A DNA stretch of 64,000 nt from Bradyrhizobium sp. Ce-3. GTDB lineage: Bacteria; Pseudomonadota; Alphaproteobacteria; Rhizobiales; Xanthobacteraceae. The stretch lies in contig NZ_BQUV01000008.1 of assembly GCF_022835695.1 (NCBI RefSeq), forward strand, positions 124,001-188,000, read 5' to 3'. The notes beneath the pieces are model-generated. The model searched no databases. It was given only the letters and a program-made list of their open reading frames with translations, and was not told the DNA's origin. Shown here in pieces: positions 44,439 to 52,713 of the stretch. The translations under genes were made by a program, and so were the position numbers. Numbering within the stretch: position 1 is the stretch's first letter; every line of letters begins with the position of its first letter.

Positions 44439-45701
44439 ATGCGTCGAATTGTCGTGACGGGCCTGGGGACGGTGTCTCCGCTGGGCTGTGGCACCGAGCT
44501 GGTGTGGTCGCGGCTGCTTGCCGGGCGTTCCGGGCTTGCCGCATTGCCCGATTGGGCGACGGCGCTGCCGGGGCGCGTAGCGGGACAGGTTCCTAACAAG
44601 GCCGCCGATGCCGAGGGCGGGTTCGATCCTGATCTCGCGGCGCCGCGCAAGGACCAGAAGAAGATGGACCGGTTCATCCTGTTCGCGCTGCTCGCGGCGA
44701 GCGAGGCTGTGGCGCAGGCCGGCTGGATGCCGGGCGAGGCGGATGCGCAGGCGCGCACCGCGACGGTGATCGCATCGGGGATCGGCGGGTTTCCGGCGAT
44801 CGCGGACGCGGTGCGCACCGCGGAGACGAGCGGGCTGCGCCGGCTGTCGCCGTTCACGATTCCCTCCTTCCTGGCCAATCTCGCGGCCGGGCACATCACC
44901 ATCCGCTACGGCTACAAGGGGCCGATCGGCGCGCCGGTGACCGCGTGCGCGGCGAGCGTGCAGGCGATCGGCGACGGCGCGCGGCTGATCAGGTCGGGCG
45001 AAGCGGACGTCGCGATCTGCGGCGGCGCGGAGGCCTGCATCGAGCCGGTCGCCCTCGGCAGCTTTGCCGCGGCGCGGGCGCTGTCGACGGCGTTCAACGA
45101 CACGCCGGCGCGCGCGTCGCGGCCGTTCGACCGCGACCGCGACGGTTTCGTGATGGGCGAAGGCGGCGGCGTGCTCGTGATCGAGGAGCTCGAGCACGCG
45201 CTGCGGCGCGGCGCGCAGCCGATCGCCGAGCTCACCGGCTACGGCACCACGGCGGATGCCTATCACATCACCGCGGGTCCCGAGGACGGCGACGGCGCGC
45301 GACGGGCGATGGAGGCGGCGCTGCGGCAGGCCGGGCTGCAGCCCGGCGAGATCCAGCATCTCAACGCGCATTCGACCTCGACGCCGGTCGGCGATCTCTC
45401 CGAGCTCGCGGCGATCGCGCGGGTGTTCGGGCGCGAGGGAAAGATTGCGGTCAGCGCGACCAAGTCGGCGACCGGACATCTGCTTGGCGCTGCCGGCGGT
45501 ATCGAGGCGATCTTCACGATCCTGGCGCTGCGCGACCAGGTCGCGCCGCCGACGCTCAATCTGGAGAACGCCGATCCGGCCGCGGAGGGTATCGATTTGG
45601 TCGCGAATGTGGCGCGGCCGATGGCGATCGAACACGCGATCTCAAACGGGTTTGGATTCGGCGGCGTCAACGCCAGCCTGGTGTTTCGGCGCTGGGCCTG
45701 A
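44439..45701 (+). CDS. fabF: 3-oxoacyl-ACP synthase II (KAS II)
   Basis: A 420-aa condensing enzyme that extends acyl-ACP with malonyl-ACP. The start is preceded by AGGAG. The catalytic triad is complete: Cys in VTACAASVQAIGDGA, His in LNAHSTSTPVGD and His in SATKSATGHLLGAAGG. No acpP or fabG lies beside it, so it is not the housekeeping cluster. It may serve a specialised product such as a very long-chain or lipid A-type acyl chain, or be an extra copy. Composition is GC-rich, unlike the genes on both sides. Confidence 0.92.
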   Translation: MRRIVVTGLGTVSPLGCGTELVWSRLLAGRSGLAALPDWATALPGRVAGQVPNKAADAEGGFDPDLAAPRKDQKKMDRFILFALLAASEAVAQAGWMPGEADAQARTATVIASGIGGFPAIADAVRTAETSGLRRLSPFTIPSFLANLAAGHITIRYGYKGPIGAPVTACAASVQAIGDGARLIRSGEADVAICGGAEACIEPVALGSFAAARALSTAFNDTPARASRPFDRDRDGFVMGEGGGVLVIEELEHALRRGAQPIAELTGYGTTADAYHITAGPEDGDGARRAMEAALRQAGLQPGEIQHLNAHSTSTPVGDLSELAAIARVFGREGKIAVSATKSATGHLLGAAGGIEAIFTILALRDQVAPPTLNLENADPAAEGIDLVANVARPMAIEHAISNGFGFGGVNASLVFRRWA

Positions 45702-45710
45702 GGCGGCAGC

Positions 45711-45745
45711 AAGTAGTCCACATGAGCGCAGCGATATGCGTGGAC
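45711..45745. repeat. Partial copy of the TAGCCC-type repeat
   Basis: The segment TAGTCCACATGAGCGCAGCG and following bases match the left arm of the repeat at 42760, but the right arm is missing. It lies just after the fabF stop. Confidence 0.65.
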
Positions 45746-45864
45746 GGGCGCAACAGAACCTCAAGCCTTGGGCCTCGCTAGATTAGCGGTCTCGAGATTT
45801 CGGAGCTATCTTTGCACGCCGACTGGACTACGATGGCCCTCGTTTGCCAGGGAGAGGGGGCTCG

Positions 45865-46653
45865 ATGCCTAAGCAAAATCAAAGCTGGGAAAATAAGTGC
45901 GCCCTTGCATGGCCCGTTTTAACAACGATGGCAAGGGAACGAAAAACGATTTTCTATAAGCAACTAGGAGAGGCAGTCGGTATACATCATCGGAGCGTGA
46001 GGTACGTCTTAGACGTGATCCAGAGGTACTGTATGGAGGCGGGCCTGCCGCCACTCACCGCTATTGTCGTTAGCAAGTCCCAGAGGCGACCTGGTTCTGG
46101 ATTCGTCGCGTGGGATATTGATGATCTGGAATCCGGTATCACGTTAGTTTACGGCGAGGATTGGGCGGCCAAAGCAAACCCATTCCTCGGCTTTGGTGAG
46201 AACGAAACGTTCGAGACACTTGCCCGGGAGCTAATCAACGATCCTGGCGCCTCAGAAGCCATATATCGTCGGGTCAAGGACCGAGGTATAGCGCAGAAGA
46301 TTTTTCGAGAGGCACTGATTATCGCCTATGATCACCAGTGCGCCATGTGCGATCTGTCATTCTACGATGCGCTAGAGGCTGCCCATATAGTGCCGTTCTG
46401 GGAGTGCTCGGCAGAACAAAAGATGGATGTTTGTAATGGCTTACTTTTGTGCGCGAATCATCATCGACTATTCGATACTGAGTGGATCACTGTTTCGGCG
46501 GATCACGTCATTCAATTTTCCGACCCTAACATGCGAGACGGGCCATATTCTAAGTCGGATATAGCCGCATCAGTCGGCCTGCACGGCACAAAAGTGCGTT
46601 GTCCTGCCGATCCAAAGCTTAGGCCGAAGTTTCCATCACGCGACACTGATTGA
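45865..46653 (+). CDS. HNH endonuclease
   Basis: A 262-aa protein with an HNH nuclease domain at the C-terminal half: DHQCAMCDLSFYDALEAAHIVPF, then CNGLLLCANHHRLFD. The Cys pair and the AHI...NGL...H pattern form the beta-beta-alpha-metal site. The N-terminal part (WPVLTTMARERKTIFYKQLGEAVGIHHRSVRYVLD) looks like a winged or helix-turn-helix DNA-binding segment. GC content is clearly lower than in neighbours, pointing to transfer. The start at 45865 follows a purine-rich ribosome site. It may be a restriction or homing-type nuclease. Confidence 0.88.
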   Translation: MPKQNQSWENKCALAWPVLTTMARERKTIFYKQLGEAVGIHHRSVRYVLDVIQRYCMEAGLPPLTAIVVSKSQRRPGSGFVAWDIDDLESGITLVYGEDWAAKANPFLGFGENETFETLARELINDPGASEAIYRRVKDRGIAQKIFREALIIAYDHQCAMCDLSFYDALEAAHIVPFWECSAEQKMDVCNGLLLCANHHRLFDTEWITVSADHVIQFSDPNMRDGPYSKSDIAASVGLHGTKVRCPADPKLRPKFPSRDTD

Positions 46654-46684
46654 TCTAGCGGACAGATATTTGGCCGACCGCGCC

Positions 46685-46720
46685 AGCCCGCATGGGCGCA
46701 AGCGATGTGCGGGATGTCCA
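46685..46720. repeat. Partial copy of the TAGCCC-type repeat
   Basis: The segment AGCCCGCATGGGCGCAAGCG and the following GATGTGCGGGATGTCC are a diverged copy of the arm at 42760. It lies in the gap between the HNH gene and the tetR stop. Confidence 0.6.
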
Positions 46721-46773
46721 GTGCAGACTTTCCCCTGGGCGTCGCTTCGCTCACCCCCTACGGGACTTGCGCC

Positions 46774-47481
46774 TCACGGCTTCGCGACGCCGGCATCGAT
46801 CAGGAGCCTCGCCACCGTCAGCGCCGACTGCGCCGGGCCCTCCTCCGACTGCTGGCCGGTGACGTAGATGCCCTCGATCAAGAGCAGCAGGGCGTCGCCG
46901 AGCATCGCCGGGTGGCGCGCGCCCATCAGGGCGGCGAGCTCGCGCAGGCGCTTGCGGAACAGCTTCTTGTGCGCCTCGGCGACCTGCCGCGCGGGATTGT
47001 CGCGCGCCGGATATTCCACGGTGGCGTTGGTGAGGCCGCAGCCGCGATAGCCGGTGGCCACGGCGCGCGCCGACAGCACCTTGATGTAGGCGAGCACGTG
47101 CTCGCGCGGATCGGCATAGGATTTGCCGCCGGGCTTCTCGAAATTCTCCCAGAAATTCGCCTCGTAGTCGCGCATATAGGCGGCGGCGAGATCGTCCTTG
47201 GAGGCGAAGCTGCGATAGAGGCTCGGCTTGGTGACGCCGGCGCGGTCGACCACCTCGTCAACGCCGACGGCGCGGATGCCCTCGCGATAGAACAGCTCGG
47301 CCGCCGAGGCGCGGATCCGGTCCGCGGCCCTGGGGCCTGTTCCGTTCCGATGGGATCGGAACGGGGCCCCAGATTCTTGTTTTGACGCGTTTTCCTTGCG
47401 CGAACCGGTCGCCACTTCGCTCGAAAACGCTTTGGCCGGACGTTCCGCGGCCGGCTCGTCCGATTTCTTCATGGCAGCCAT
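46774..47481 (-). CDS. TetR family regulator with an in-frame repeat insertion
   Basis: A 235-aa TetR-type repressor. The DNA-binding domain ADRIRASAAELFYREGIRAV, then VVDRAGVTKPSLYRSFASKDDL, is normal. Before it, residues 18-49 (AFSSEVATGSRKENASKQ and onward) are encoded by a dispersed repeat at 47335-47432, so about 32 residues are additional. The start at 47481 has GGGAGGG 6 nt upstream. It is divergent from an MFS gene and an inverted operator lies in the gap, so it likely controls that transporter and itself. Whether the insert leaves the repressor functional is open. Confidence 0.9.
   Translation of the reverse strand: MAAMKKSDEPAAERPAKAFSSEVATGSRKENASKQESGAPFRSHRNGTGPRAADRIRASAAELFYREGIRAVGVDEVVDRAGVTKPSLYRSFASKDDLAAAYMRDYEANFWENFEKPGGKSYADPREHVLAYIKVLSARAVATGYRGCGLTNATVEYPARDNPARQVAEAHKKLFRKRLRELAALMGARHPAMLGDALLLLIEGIYVTGQQSEEGPAQSALTVARLLIDAGVAKP
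47330..47432. repeat. Dispersed repeat inserted in the TetR coding sequence
   Basis: Two nested hairpins are seen. TTCCGAT/ATCGGAA with flanking GGGGCC/GGGCCCC is on the left. GCGTTTTC (47389-47396 region) with GAAAACGC (47423-47430) is on the right. This is a typical Bradyrhizobium intergenic element (the AGATTC-TTGTTTTGACGCG part is characteristic), found here in frame inside a gene. Confidence 0.8.
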
Positions 47482-47505
47482 CCGGATCCCTCCCGCGCGG
47501 CGCGC

Positions 47506-47535
47506 TTGACAATGTTACTGACCGGTACGTATACA
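47506..47535 (+). promoter_or_regulatory. Promoter of the MFS gene
   Basis: TTGACA (47506-47511) and TATACA (47530-47535) are spaced by 18 bp and lie just before the MFS start at 47567. The left operator half lies between the boxes, so bound repressor would block polymerase. Confidence 0.65.
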
Positions 47536-47566
47536 CGCCGCATCGCAACACGTACCGGGACGTAAC
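47514..47566. promoter_or_regulatory. TetR operator, two inverted half-sites
   Basis: GTTACTGACCGGTACGT (47514-47530) and ACGTACCGGGACGTAAC (47550-47566) are inverted copies that match at 14 of 17 positions, with centres 36 bp apart. The right half abuts the ATG of the MFS gene. This is the expected site for the divergent TetR regulator. Confidence 0.7.
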
Positions 47567-48862
47567 ATGCAAGACACCTCCATTCAAGCCGCCCCCGTCT
47601 CGCGACGGCCGTTCGGCCAGAACTACGCCTTCGTCGTCGTCGCCGTGATCTTCCTGGCGCTGCTCGCCTCGGCCGGCCTGCGCTCGACGCCGGGCGTGCT
47701 GATGCTGCCGCTGCAGCAGGCGTTCGGCTGGGACGTCGGCGTGATCTCCTCGTCCGCCGCGGTCGGCATCTTCCTCTATGGCCTGGCCGGCCCGTTCGCC
47801 GCCGCGGTGATGCAGCGCTTCGGCATCCGCCGCACCGTGCTCGGCGCGCTGGCGCTGATGTCGGTCTCGACCGGCATCAGCTACTTCATGACCGCGCCGT
47901 GGCAATTGTTCATGAGCTGGGGCTTGCTGTCCGGGATCGGCTCGGGCGCGGTCGCCAACGTGCTCGGCGCCACCATCGTCAACCGCTGGTTCACCAGCAA
48001 TCGCGGCCTCGTCATGGGGCTGCTGACGGCGTCGACCGCGACCGGCACCTTGATCTTCATGCCCGGCCTCGCGGCGCTGGTGGCCTGGGGCGGCTGGCAG
48101 CCGGTGGTGCTGACGGTCGCCGCCTGCTGCGCGGCGCTCATTCCGCTGGTGTATTTCCTGGTGCCGGAGCGGCCGGCCTCGGTCGGGCTGCGCGCGTATG
48201 GCAGCCAGCACGACGATCAGGCAGCGCCGCCCGCGCAGGGCAATCCGTTCGTCGCCGCGATCTCGAACCTGGTGCGCGCGGCCAAGACGCGGGCGTTCTG
48301 GTTCCTGTTCGCGACCTTCTTCATCTGCGGCTTCACCACCAACGGCCTGGTCGGCACCCATCTGATCGCGTTCTGCGGCGACCACGGCATCGTCGAGGTG
48401 CAGGCCGCGGGCCTGCTGGCGCTGATGGGATTCTTCGACCTGTTCGGCACCACGCTGTCGGGCTGGCTCACCGACCGGTTCGATCCGCGCAAGCTCTTGT
48501 TCCTGTATTACGGGCTGCGCGGCCTGTCGCTGATCTATCTGCCCTACTCGGATTTCTCGCTGGTGAGCCTGTCGGTGTTCGCGGTGTTCTACGGGCTCGA
48601 CTGGATCGCGACGGTGCCGCCGACGGTGCGGATCGCCAACGAGGCGTTCGGCGACAAGAACGCGCCGCTGGTGTTCGGCTGGGTGGTCGCGGGCCATCAG
48701 CTCGGCGCCGCCTGCGCCGCGTTCTTCGCCGGCTTCATGCGCTCGGCGGAGGGCGATTATCTGCAGGCCTTCATGATCGCAGGCGTCACTGGCATCATCG
48801 CTGCCGTGCTGTCGCTCATGATCACGCGGCGGCCGGCGCAGCCCGTGCTCGCCGCGGCGTGA
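47567..48862 (+). CDS. MFS transporter
   Basis: A 431-aa inner-membrane protein with about 12 hydrophobic segments. The opening FVVVAVIFLALLASAGLRST and the loop GRASAVGLRAYG-like linker in the middle are of the major facilitator type (OFA/MCT-like: GLAGPFAAAVMQRFGIRRTV). It is controlled by the divergent TetR gene, which suggests export or uptake of an inducing compound. The substrate is unknown. Confidence 0.88.
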   Translation: MQDTSIQAAPVSRRPFGQNYAFVVVAVIFLALLASAGLRSTPGVLMLPLQQAFGWDVGVISSSAAVGIFLYGLAGPFAAAVMQRFGIRRTVLGALALMSVSTGISYFMTAPWQLFMSWGLLSGIGSGAVANVLGATIVNRWFTSNRGLVMGLLTASTATGTLIFMPGLAALVAWGGWQPVVLTVAACCAALIPLVYFLVPERPASVGLRAYGSQHDDQAAPPAQGNPFVAAISNLVRAAKTRAFWFLFATFFICGFTTNGLVGTHLIAFCGDHGIVEVQAAGLLALMGFFDLFGTTLSGWLTDRFDPRKLLFLYYGLRGLSLIYLPYSDFSLVSLSVFAVFYGLDWIATVPPTVRIANEAFGDKNAPLVFGWVVAGHQLGAACAAFFAGFMRSAEGDYLQAFMIAGVTGIIAAVLSLMITRRPAQPVLAAA

Positions 48863-48902
48863 GGACGCGCGACCGATGCGGATTAGGACTCTCGGGGGTG
48901 AA

Positions 48903-48977
48903 TGGCGCTCCCTAGGGGAATCGAACCCCTGTTTCAGCCTTGAGAGGGCCGCGTCCTAACCGCTAGACGAAGGGAGC
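48903..48977 (-). tRNA. tRNA-Glu(CTC)
   Basis: The minus strand folds as a tRNA. The acceptor stem GCTCCCT pairs with AGGGAGC, the anticodon loop is CTCTCAA (anticodon CTC, read GAG), and the T arm is CAGGGGTTCGATTCCCCT. G is the discriminator and CCA is encoded. It closely resembles bacterial tRNA-Glu. No integrase gene lies beside it. Confidence 0.95.
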
Positions 48978-49490
48978 GTTGAGAGGCAAGGCAATAGCCT
49001 CGAAATCGCCCTGCCGCAAGATGGCTTGTGCATTGCGGCGGGGATTTTGTCAGCCATGCTACCCACGCCGTGCCGGAAGTTTCGGCACGGCAACGCCCCG
49101 GGAACAGCCCTGCGCCCCGAGAACCCCGCGCGCGTCGCACCCGCACGGGATCAGCGATGCGGCCGCGCCGCGCGCATGACGGCCACCTTGAGATGTCATC
49201 TCTGCCGCGCGCACGGCCCTGCTTTCGCCAAACGGAAATGCAAAACACCTCCCTGTGAAGTCACACCGCGCCTGCCTCTGCTAACATCGCAGCCCTTCAC
49301 CATGCTGCGCCCGCACGGCGCCGGACAAGCGAGAGGAGTGCTTGGAACACTGCGCAGAAGCTTGGCGCACGGCAAATTTGGCTCACCAACATCTTGGCAC
49401 AACAAAACATCAGCGCGGCCGCTGGCGATGGAAGATGTTCCGTCCCTCGCGCCGTACCGGTCAATAGCTTAGGCAGAGCGAGGACAGACC
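48978..49490. other. Intergenic region, no supported gene
   Basis: About 510 bp between the tRNA gene and the 2Fe-2S subunit gene. It must hold promoters for both. Several overlapping frames exist but none has a ribosome site or protein-like composition. Only GAGG at about 49478-49481, the ribosome site of the next gene, is clear. Confidence 0.5.
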
Positions 49491-49943
49491 ATGATCAAAC
49501 TAAAAATCAACGGCCAGGAACAGAATTGGGATGGCGACCCGGATCTTTCGCTCCTGTGGTATCTGCGTGACGAAGCCGGTCTCACCGGCACCAAGTTCGG
49601 CTGCGGCCAGGCACTGTGCGGCGCCTGCACCGTGATCATCGACAAGGAGGCGGTGCGCGCCTGCATCACCTCGGTCTCCGACGCCGCCGGCCGCGAGGTC
49701 ACCACCATCGAGGGGCTGCACCCGACCGGCGACCATCCGGTGCAGAAGGCGTGGCGCCAGGTCAACGTGCCGCAATGCGGCTACTGCCAGGCCGGCCAGA
49801 TCATGCAGGCGGCGGCGCTGCTCGACCAGAACCCGAAGCCCAACCACGACCAGATCCGCGAAGCCATGTCCGGCAATATCTGCCGCTGCGGCTGCTATCA
49901 GCGGATCGAGAATGCCGTGCATCTCGCATCGACGGGGGTGTGA
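49491..49943 (+). CDS. (2Fe-2S)-binding subunit, IorA/CoxS type
   Basis: A 150-aa small subunit of a molybdenum hydroxylase. The plant-type ferredoxin cluster is FGCGQALCGACTV plus an upstream Cys context, and the second cluster is CGYCQAGQ with CRCGCYQRI. It passes electrons from the Mo site of the next subunit. The next gene begins 1 nt after its stop, so the two form a coupled operon. As in isoquinoline 1-oxidoreductase there is no separate FAD subunit nearby. Confidence 0.95.
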   Translation: MIKLKINGQEQNWDGDPDLSLLWYLRDEAGLTGTKFGCGQALCGACTVIIDKEAVRACITSVSDAAGREVTTIEGLHPTGDHPVQKAWRQVNVPQCGYCQAGQIMQAAALLDQNPKPNHDQIREAMSGNICRCGCYQRIENAVHLASTGV

Positions 49944-49944
49944 C

Positions 49945-52260
49945 ATGAATATCCGCACCAACCCCGGAAAGCTTCGCGGCTTCGAGAAGCACGTGAAGGT
50001 CGAGAACGTCTCGCGCCGCAGCATCCTCAAGGGCCTCGGCATTGCCGGCAGCTTCGTGCTCGCTGCACCCGTGATGACGCGCCAGGCGTTCGCCTATGAG
50101 ACCGGGGCCGGCAAGATGCCGCATGGCGTCGTGGTCGACCCGCGCGTGTTCGTCGCGATCGCGCCCGACGGCATCGTCACCATTTTGGCGCATCGCTCCG
50201 AGATGGGCACCGGCGTCCGTACCAGCCTGCCGCTGATCGTCGCCGAGGAGATGGAAGCCGACTGGTCGCGCGTCCATGTCCAGCAGGCGCATGGCGACGA
50301 GGTCAAGTTCGGCAACCAGGACACCGACGGCTCGCGCTCGACGCGGCACTATCTGATCCCGATGCGCCAGATCGGCGCCTCGGCGCGCTCGATGCTGGAA
50401 GCCGCCGCCGCCAAGAAGTGGGGCGTGCCGGTCACCGAGGTGAAGGCGCAGAACCATGAGGTCGTGCACAGCGCGAGCGGCCGCAAGGCCGGCTTCGGCG
50501 AACTCGCGGCCGACGCTGCGAAAGAGTCGGTGCCGAGCATCGAAGGCCTCAAGCTCAAGGACCCGAAGGACTTCCGCTATCTCGGCAAGGGCCAGGTCTC
50601 GATCGTCGACCTGCACGACATCACCACCGGCAAGGCGCATTACGGCGCCGACACCCGCCTGCCCGGCCTGAAATACGCGGTCATCGCGCGGCCGCCGGTC
50701 ACCGGCGGCAAGGTCAAGTCGTTCGACGACAGCGCGGCGATGAAAGTGCCAGGCGTCGAGAAGGTGATGGAGGTCAAGGGCTGGCCGTGGCCGTCCAAGT
50801 TCCAGCCGCTCGGCGGCGTGGCCGTGATCGCGCGCAACACCGGTGCCGCGATCAAGGGCCGCGACGCGCTGAAGATCGTCTGGGACGACGGCGCCAATGC
50901 CAAATACGACTCCGTCACCTATCGTGCTTCGCTCGAAGAGGCCGCGCGCAAGCCCGGCCTCGTGGTGCGGAAGGAAGGCGATGTCGATGCGGCGCTGAAG
51001 AGCGCCGACAAGGTGATTGTCGGCGAATACTATCTGCCGCATCTCGCCCATGTCAGCATGGAGCCGCCGGTCGCGGTGGCCGACGTCAAGGGCGACAAGG
51101 CGGAGATCTGGGCGCCGGTGCAGAGTCCCGGCGGCACCCGTGAGGACGTCGCCAAGACACTCGGGATTCCCGAGGACAATGTCACCGTCAACGTGACGCT
51201 GCTCGGCGGCGGCTTCGGCCGCAAGTCGAAATGCGACTTCGCGCTCGAGGCGGCGTTGCTGTCGAAGGAACTCGGCGTGCCGGTCAAGGTGCAGTGGACC
51301 CGTGAGGACGACGTCCATCACGACTTCCTGCACACCGTCTCGGTGGAACGGATCGAGGCCGGTCTCGACAAGAGCGGCAAGGTGATCGCGTGGCGGCATC
51401 GCAGCGTGGCGCCGACCATCGCCTCGACCTTTGCCGCCGGCGCCAATCACGAAGCGCCGTTCGAGCTCGGCATGGGCCTGATCGACAACCCGTTCGAGAT
51501 CGCCAACCTGCAATGCGAGAACCCGGAAGCCGCGGCGTTCACGCGGATCGGCTGGTTCCGTTCGGTCTCCAACATCCCGCGCGCCTTCGCGGTGCAGTCC
51601 ATGGTCGGGGAAATCGCGCATGCGACGGGCCGCGACCAGAAGGACATGCTGCTGGAGCTGATCGGCAGCCCGCGGATCGTCAATCTGGCCTCGGTGAAGG
51701 ATCCCTGGAACTACGGCGAGCCCTATGACAGCTACCCGATCGACACCGCGCGGCTGCGCAAGGTGGTCGAGCTGGTCGCCGAGAAGGGAGAGTGGGGCCG
51801 TACCGTGCCGAAAGGCCACGGTCTCGGCATCGCGGTGCATCGCTCGTTCGTCAGCTACATCGCGACCATCGTCGAGGTGGCGATCGACGACAAGGGCAAG
51901 CTCACGGTGCCGCGGGTCGACACCGCGATCGATTGCGGCACTTACGTCAATCCGGAACGGATCCACTCGCAGATCGAAGGCGCCGCGATCATGGGGTTGA
52001 GCCTCGCCAAATACGGCGAGATCAGCTTCAAGGACGGCAAGGTGCAGCAGAGCAATTTCGACGACTTCCCGGTGATCCGGATCGACGAATCGCCTGCAAT
52101 CACCAACGTCTACATCGTGCCGCCCGCAGCCGACACGCCGCCGAGCGGCGTCGGCGAGCCCGGCGTGCCGCCGTTCGCGCCGGCCCTGATCAACGCGATC
52201 TTCGCCGCCACCGGAAAACGCATCCGCGCGCTTCCGATCGGCAAGCAGCTGGAGACTTGA
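49945..52260 (+). CDS. Molybdopterin-binding large subunit, IorB-like
   Basis: A 771-aa xanthine oxidase-family large subunit. The N-terminus carries a twin-arginine signal [20 protein letters not shown], so it is exported folded to the periplasm. Family motifs include [21 protein letters not shown] and [18 protein letters not shown], the latter near the catalytic Glu. The start at 49945 follows the small subunit by 1 nt; the longer frame would overlap it. It probably oxidises an aldehyde or N-heterocycle. An electron acceptor such as a cytochrome c is not encoded next to it. Confidence 0.93.
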   Translation: MNIRTNPGKLRGFEKHVKVENVSRRSILKGLGIAGSFVLAAPVMTRQAFAYETGAGKMPHGVVVDPRVFVAIAPDGIVTILAHRSEMGTGVRTSLPLIVAEEMEADWSRVHVQQAHGDEVKFGNQDTDGSRSTRHYLIPMRQIGASARSMLEAAAAKKWGVPVTEVKAQNHEVVHSASGRKAGFGELAADAAKESVPSIEGLKLKDPKDFRYLGKGQVSIVDLHDITTGKAHYGADTRLPGLKYAVIARPPVTGGKVKSFDDSAAMKVPGVEKVMEVKGWPWPSKFQPLGGVAVIARNTGAAIKGRDALKIVWDDGANAKYDSVTYRASLEEAARKPGLVVRKEGDVDAALKSADKVIVGEYYLPHLAHVSMEPPVAVADVKGDKAEIWAPVQSPGGTREDVAKTLGIPEDNVTVNVTLLGGGFGRKSKCDFALEAALLSKELGVPVKVQWTREDDVHHDFLHTVSVERIEAGLDKSGKVIAWRHRSVAPTIASTFAAGANHEAPFELGMGLIDNPFEIANLQCENPEAAAFTRIGWFRSVSNIPRAFAVQSMVGEIAHATGRDQKDMLLELIGSPRIVNLASVKDPWNYGEPYDSYPIDTARLRKVVELVAEKGEWGRTVPKGHGLGIAVHRSFVSYIATIVEVAIDDKGKLTVPRVDTAIDCGTYVNPERIHSQIEGAAIMGLSLAKYGEISFKDGKVQQSNFDDFPVIRIDESPAITNVYIVPPAADTPPSGVGEPGVPPFAPALINAIFAATGKRIRALPIGKQLET

Positions 52261-52285
52261 GGAACGTTACGCGAGACGGGCCGTT

Positions 52286-52319
52286 CTCATCGATCGATAC
52301 TCTGGAGTAGATCGATGAG
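52286..52319 (+). promoter_or_regulatory. Hairpin enclosing the ribosome site and start codon
   Basis: CTCATCGATC (52286-52295) pairs with GATCGATGAG (52310-52319). The inner TACTC (52298-52302) pairs with GAGTA (52305-52309), with a 2-nt bulge between. The ATG of the next gene (52315-52317) and its CTGGAG ribosome site (52302-52307) are both inside the stem, so the structure should limit translation until opened. Confidence 0.6.
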
Positions 52320-52584
52320 AACCCCACCTCAGACATTCGGGACGCTCGCGGCATTGCTGTCCGCGGGCGTCTTTCTCTTTGCCGCACAGGCTTCCGCACA
52401 AACCACTTCGCCGCCGAGCACGACAGCGACGCGTCCGGCCAAGGTGCTGCCCGACCAGACCTCGGCTCCAAGCAACGCTCCGCCGGCGACCACCGGCCAA
52501 ACCACCGGTGAGGCCGCCAAGGATCCCACGATCAAGAAAATGAACGACGACGAGAAGCAGAAGGTCGACACCAAGGGAAAATAG
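52315..52584 (+). CDS. Small secreted disordered protein, 89 aa
   Basis: An exported protein with a signal peptide (AALLSAGVFLFAAQASAQ) and a mature part of about 60 residues rich in Thr, Ser, Pro, Lys and Asp (IKKMNDDEKQKVDTKGK at the end), so it is probably disordered. No domain is recognised. It follows the oxidoreductase by 54 nt and its start lies in an RNA hairpin. Confidence 0.75.
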   Translation: MRTPPQTFGTLAALLSAGVFLFAAQASAQTTSPPSTTATRPAKVLPDQTSAPSNAPPATTGQTTGEAAKDPTIKKMNDDEKQKVDTKGK

Positions 52585-52667
52585 GCAATGAGCGGATCGG
52601 GAAGCGGGCGGTCTCCCCAGCCGCCGCTTCCCGATCGCATCGCCCCCTGTCGCTTAAAAGCATTCTC

Positions 52668-52702
52668 GAGCTCCGGCTCTGATTGAATCAGAACCGAAGC
52701 TC
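52668..52702. repeat. Palindromic repeat acting as terminator-like hairpin
   Basis: GAGCTCCGGCTCTGATT and GAATCAGAACCGAAGCTC form an almost complete 17-bp stem. It lies between the small protein gene and the stop of the PQQ dehydrogenase gene (convergent), where it could end both transcripts. The sequence belongs to a family of Bradyrhizobium intergenic repeats. Confidence 0.65.
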
Positions 52703-52713
52703 AAGTCGCGCGC

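Noticed and set aside
42760-46720. CRISPR-like direct repeats
   Set aside because: The three copies are dispersed palindromic elements with no spacers of equal length, so this is not an array.
48903-48977. tRNA-Glu as an island attachment site
   Set aside because: There is no integrase and no duplicated tRNA 3' end in the window, so no att site can be supported.
49026-49472. 148-aa frame between the tRNA and the 2Fe-2S gene
   Set aside because: No ribosome site, Arg/Pro-rich random composition and competing frames on both strands.
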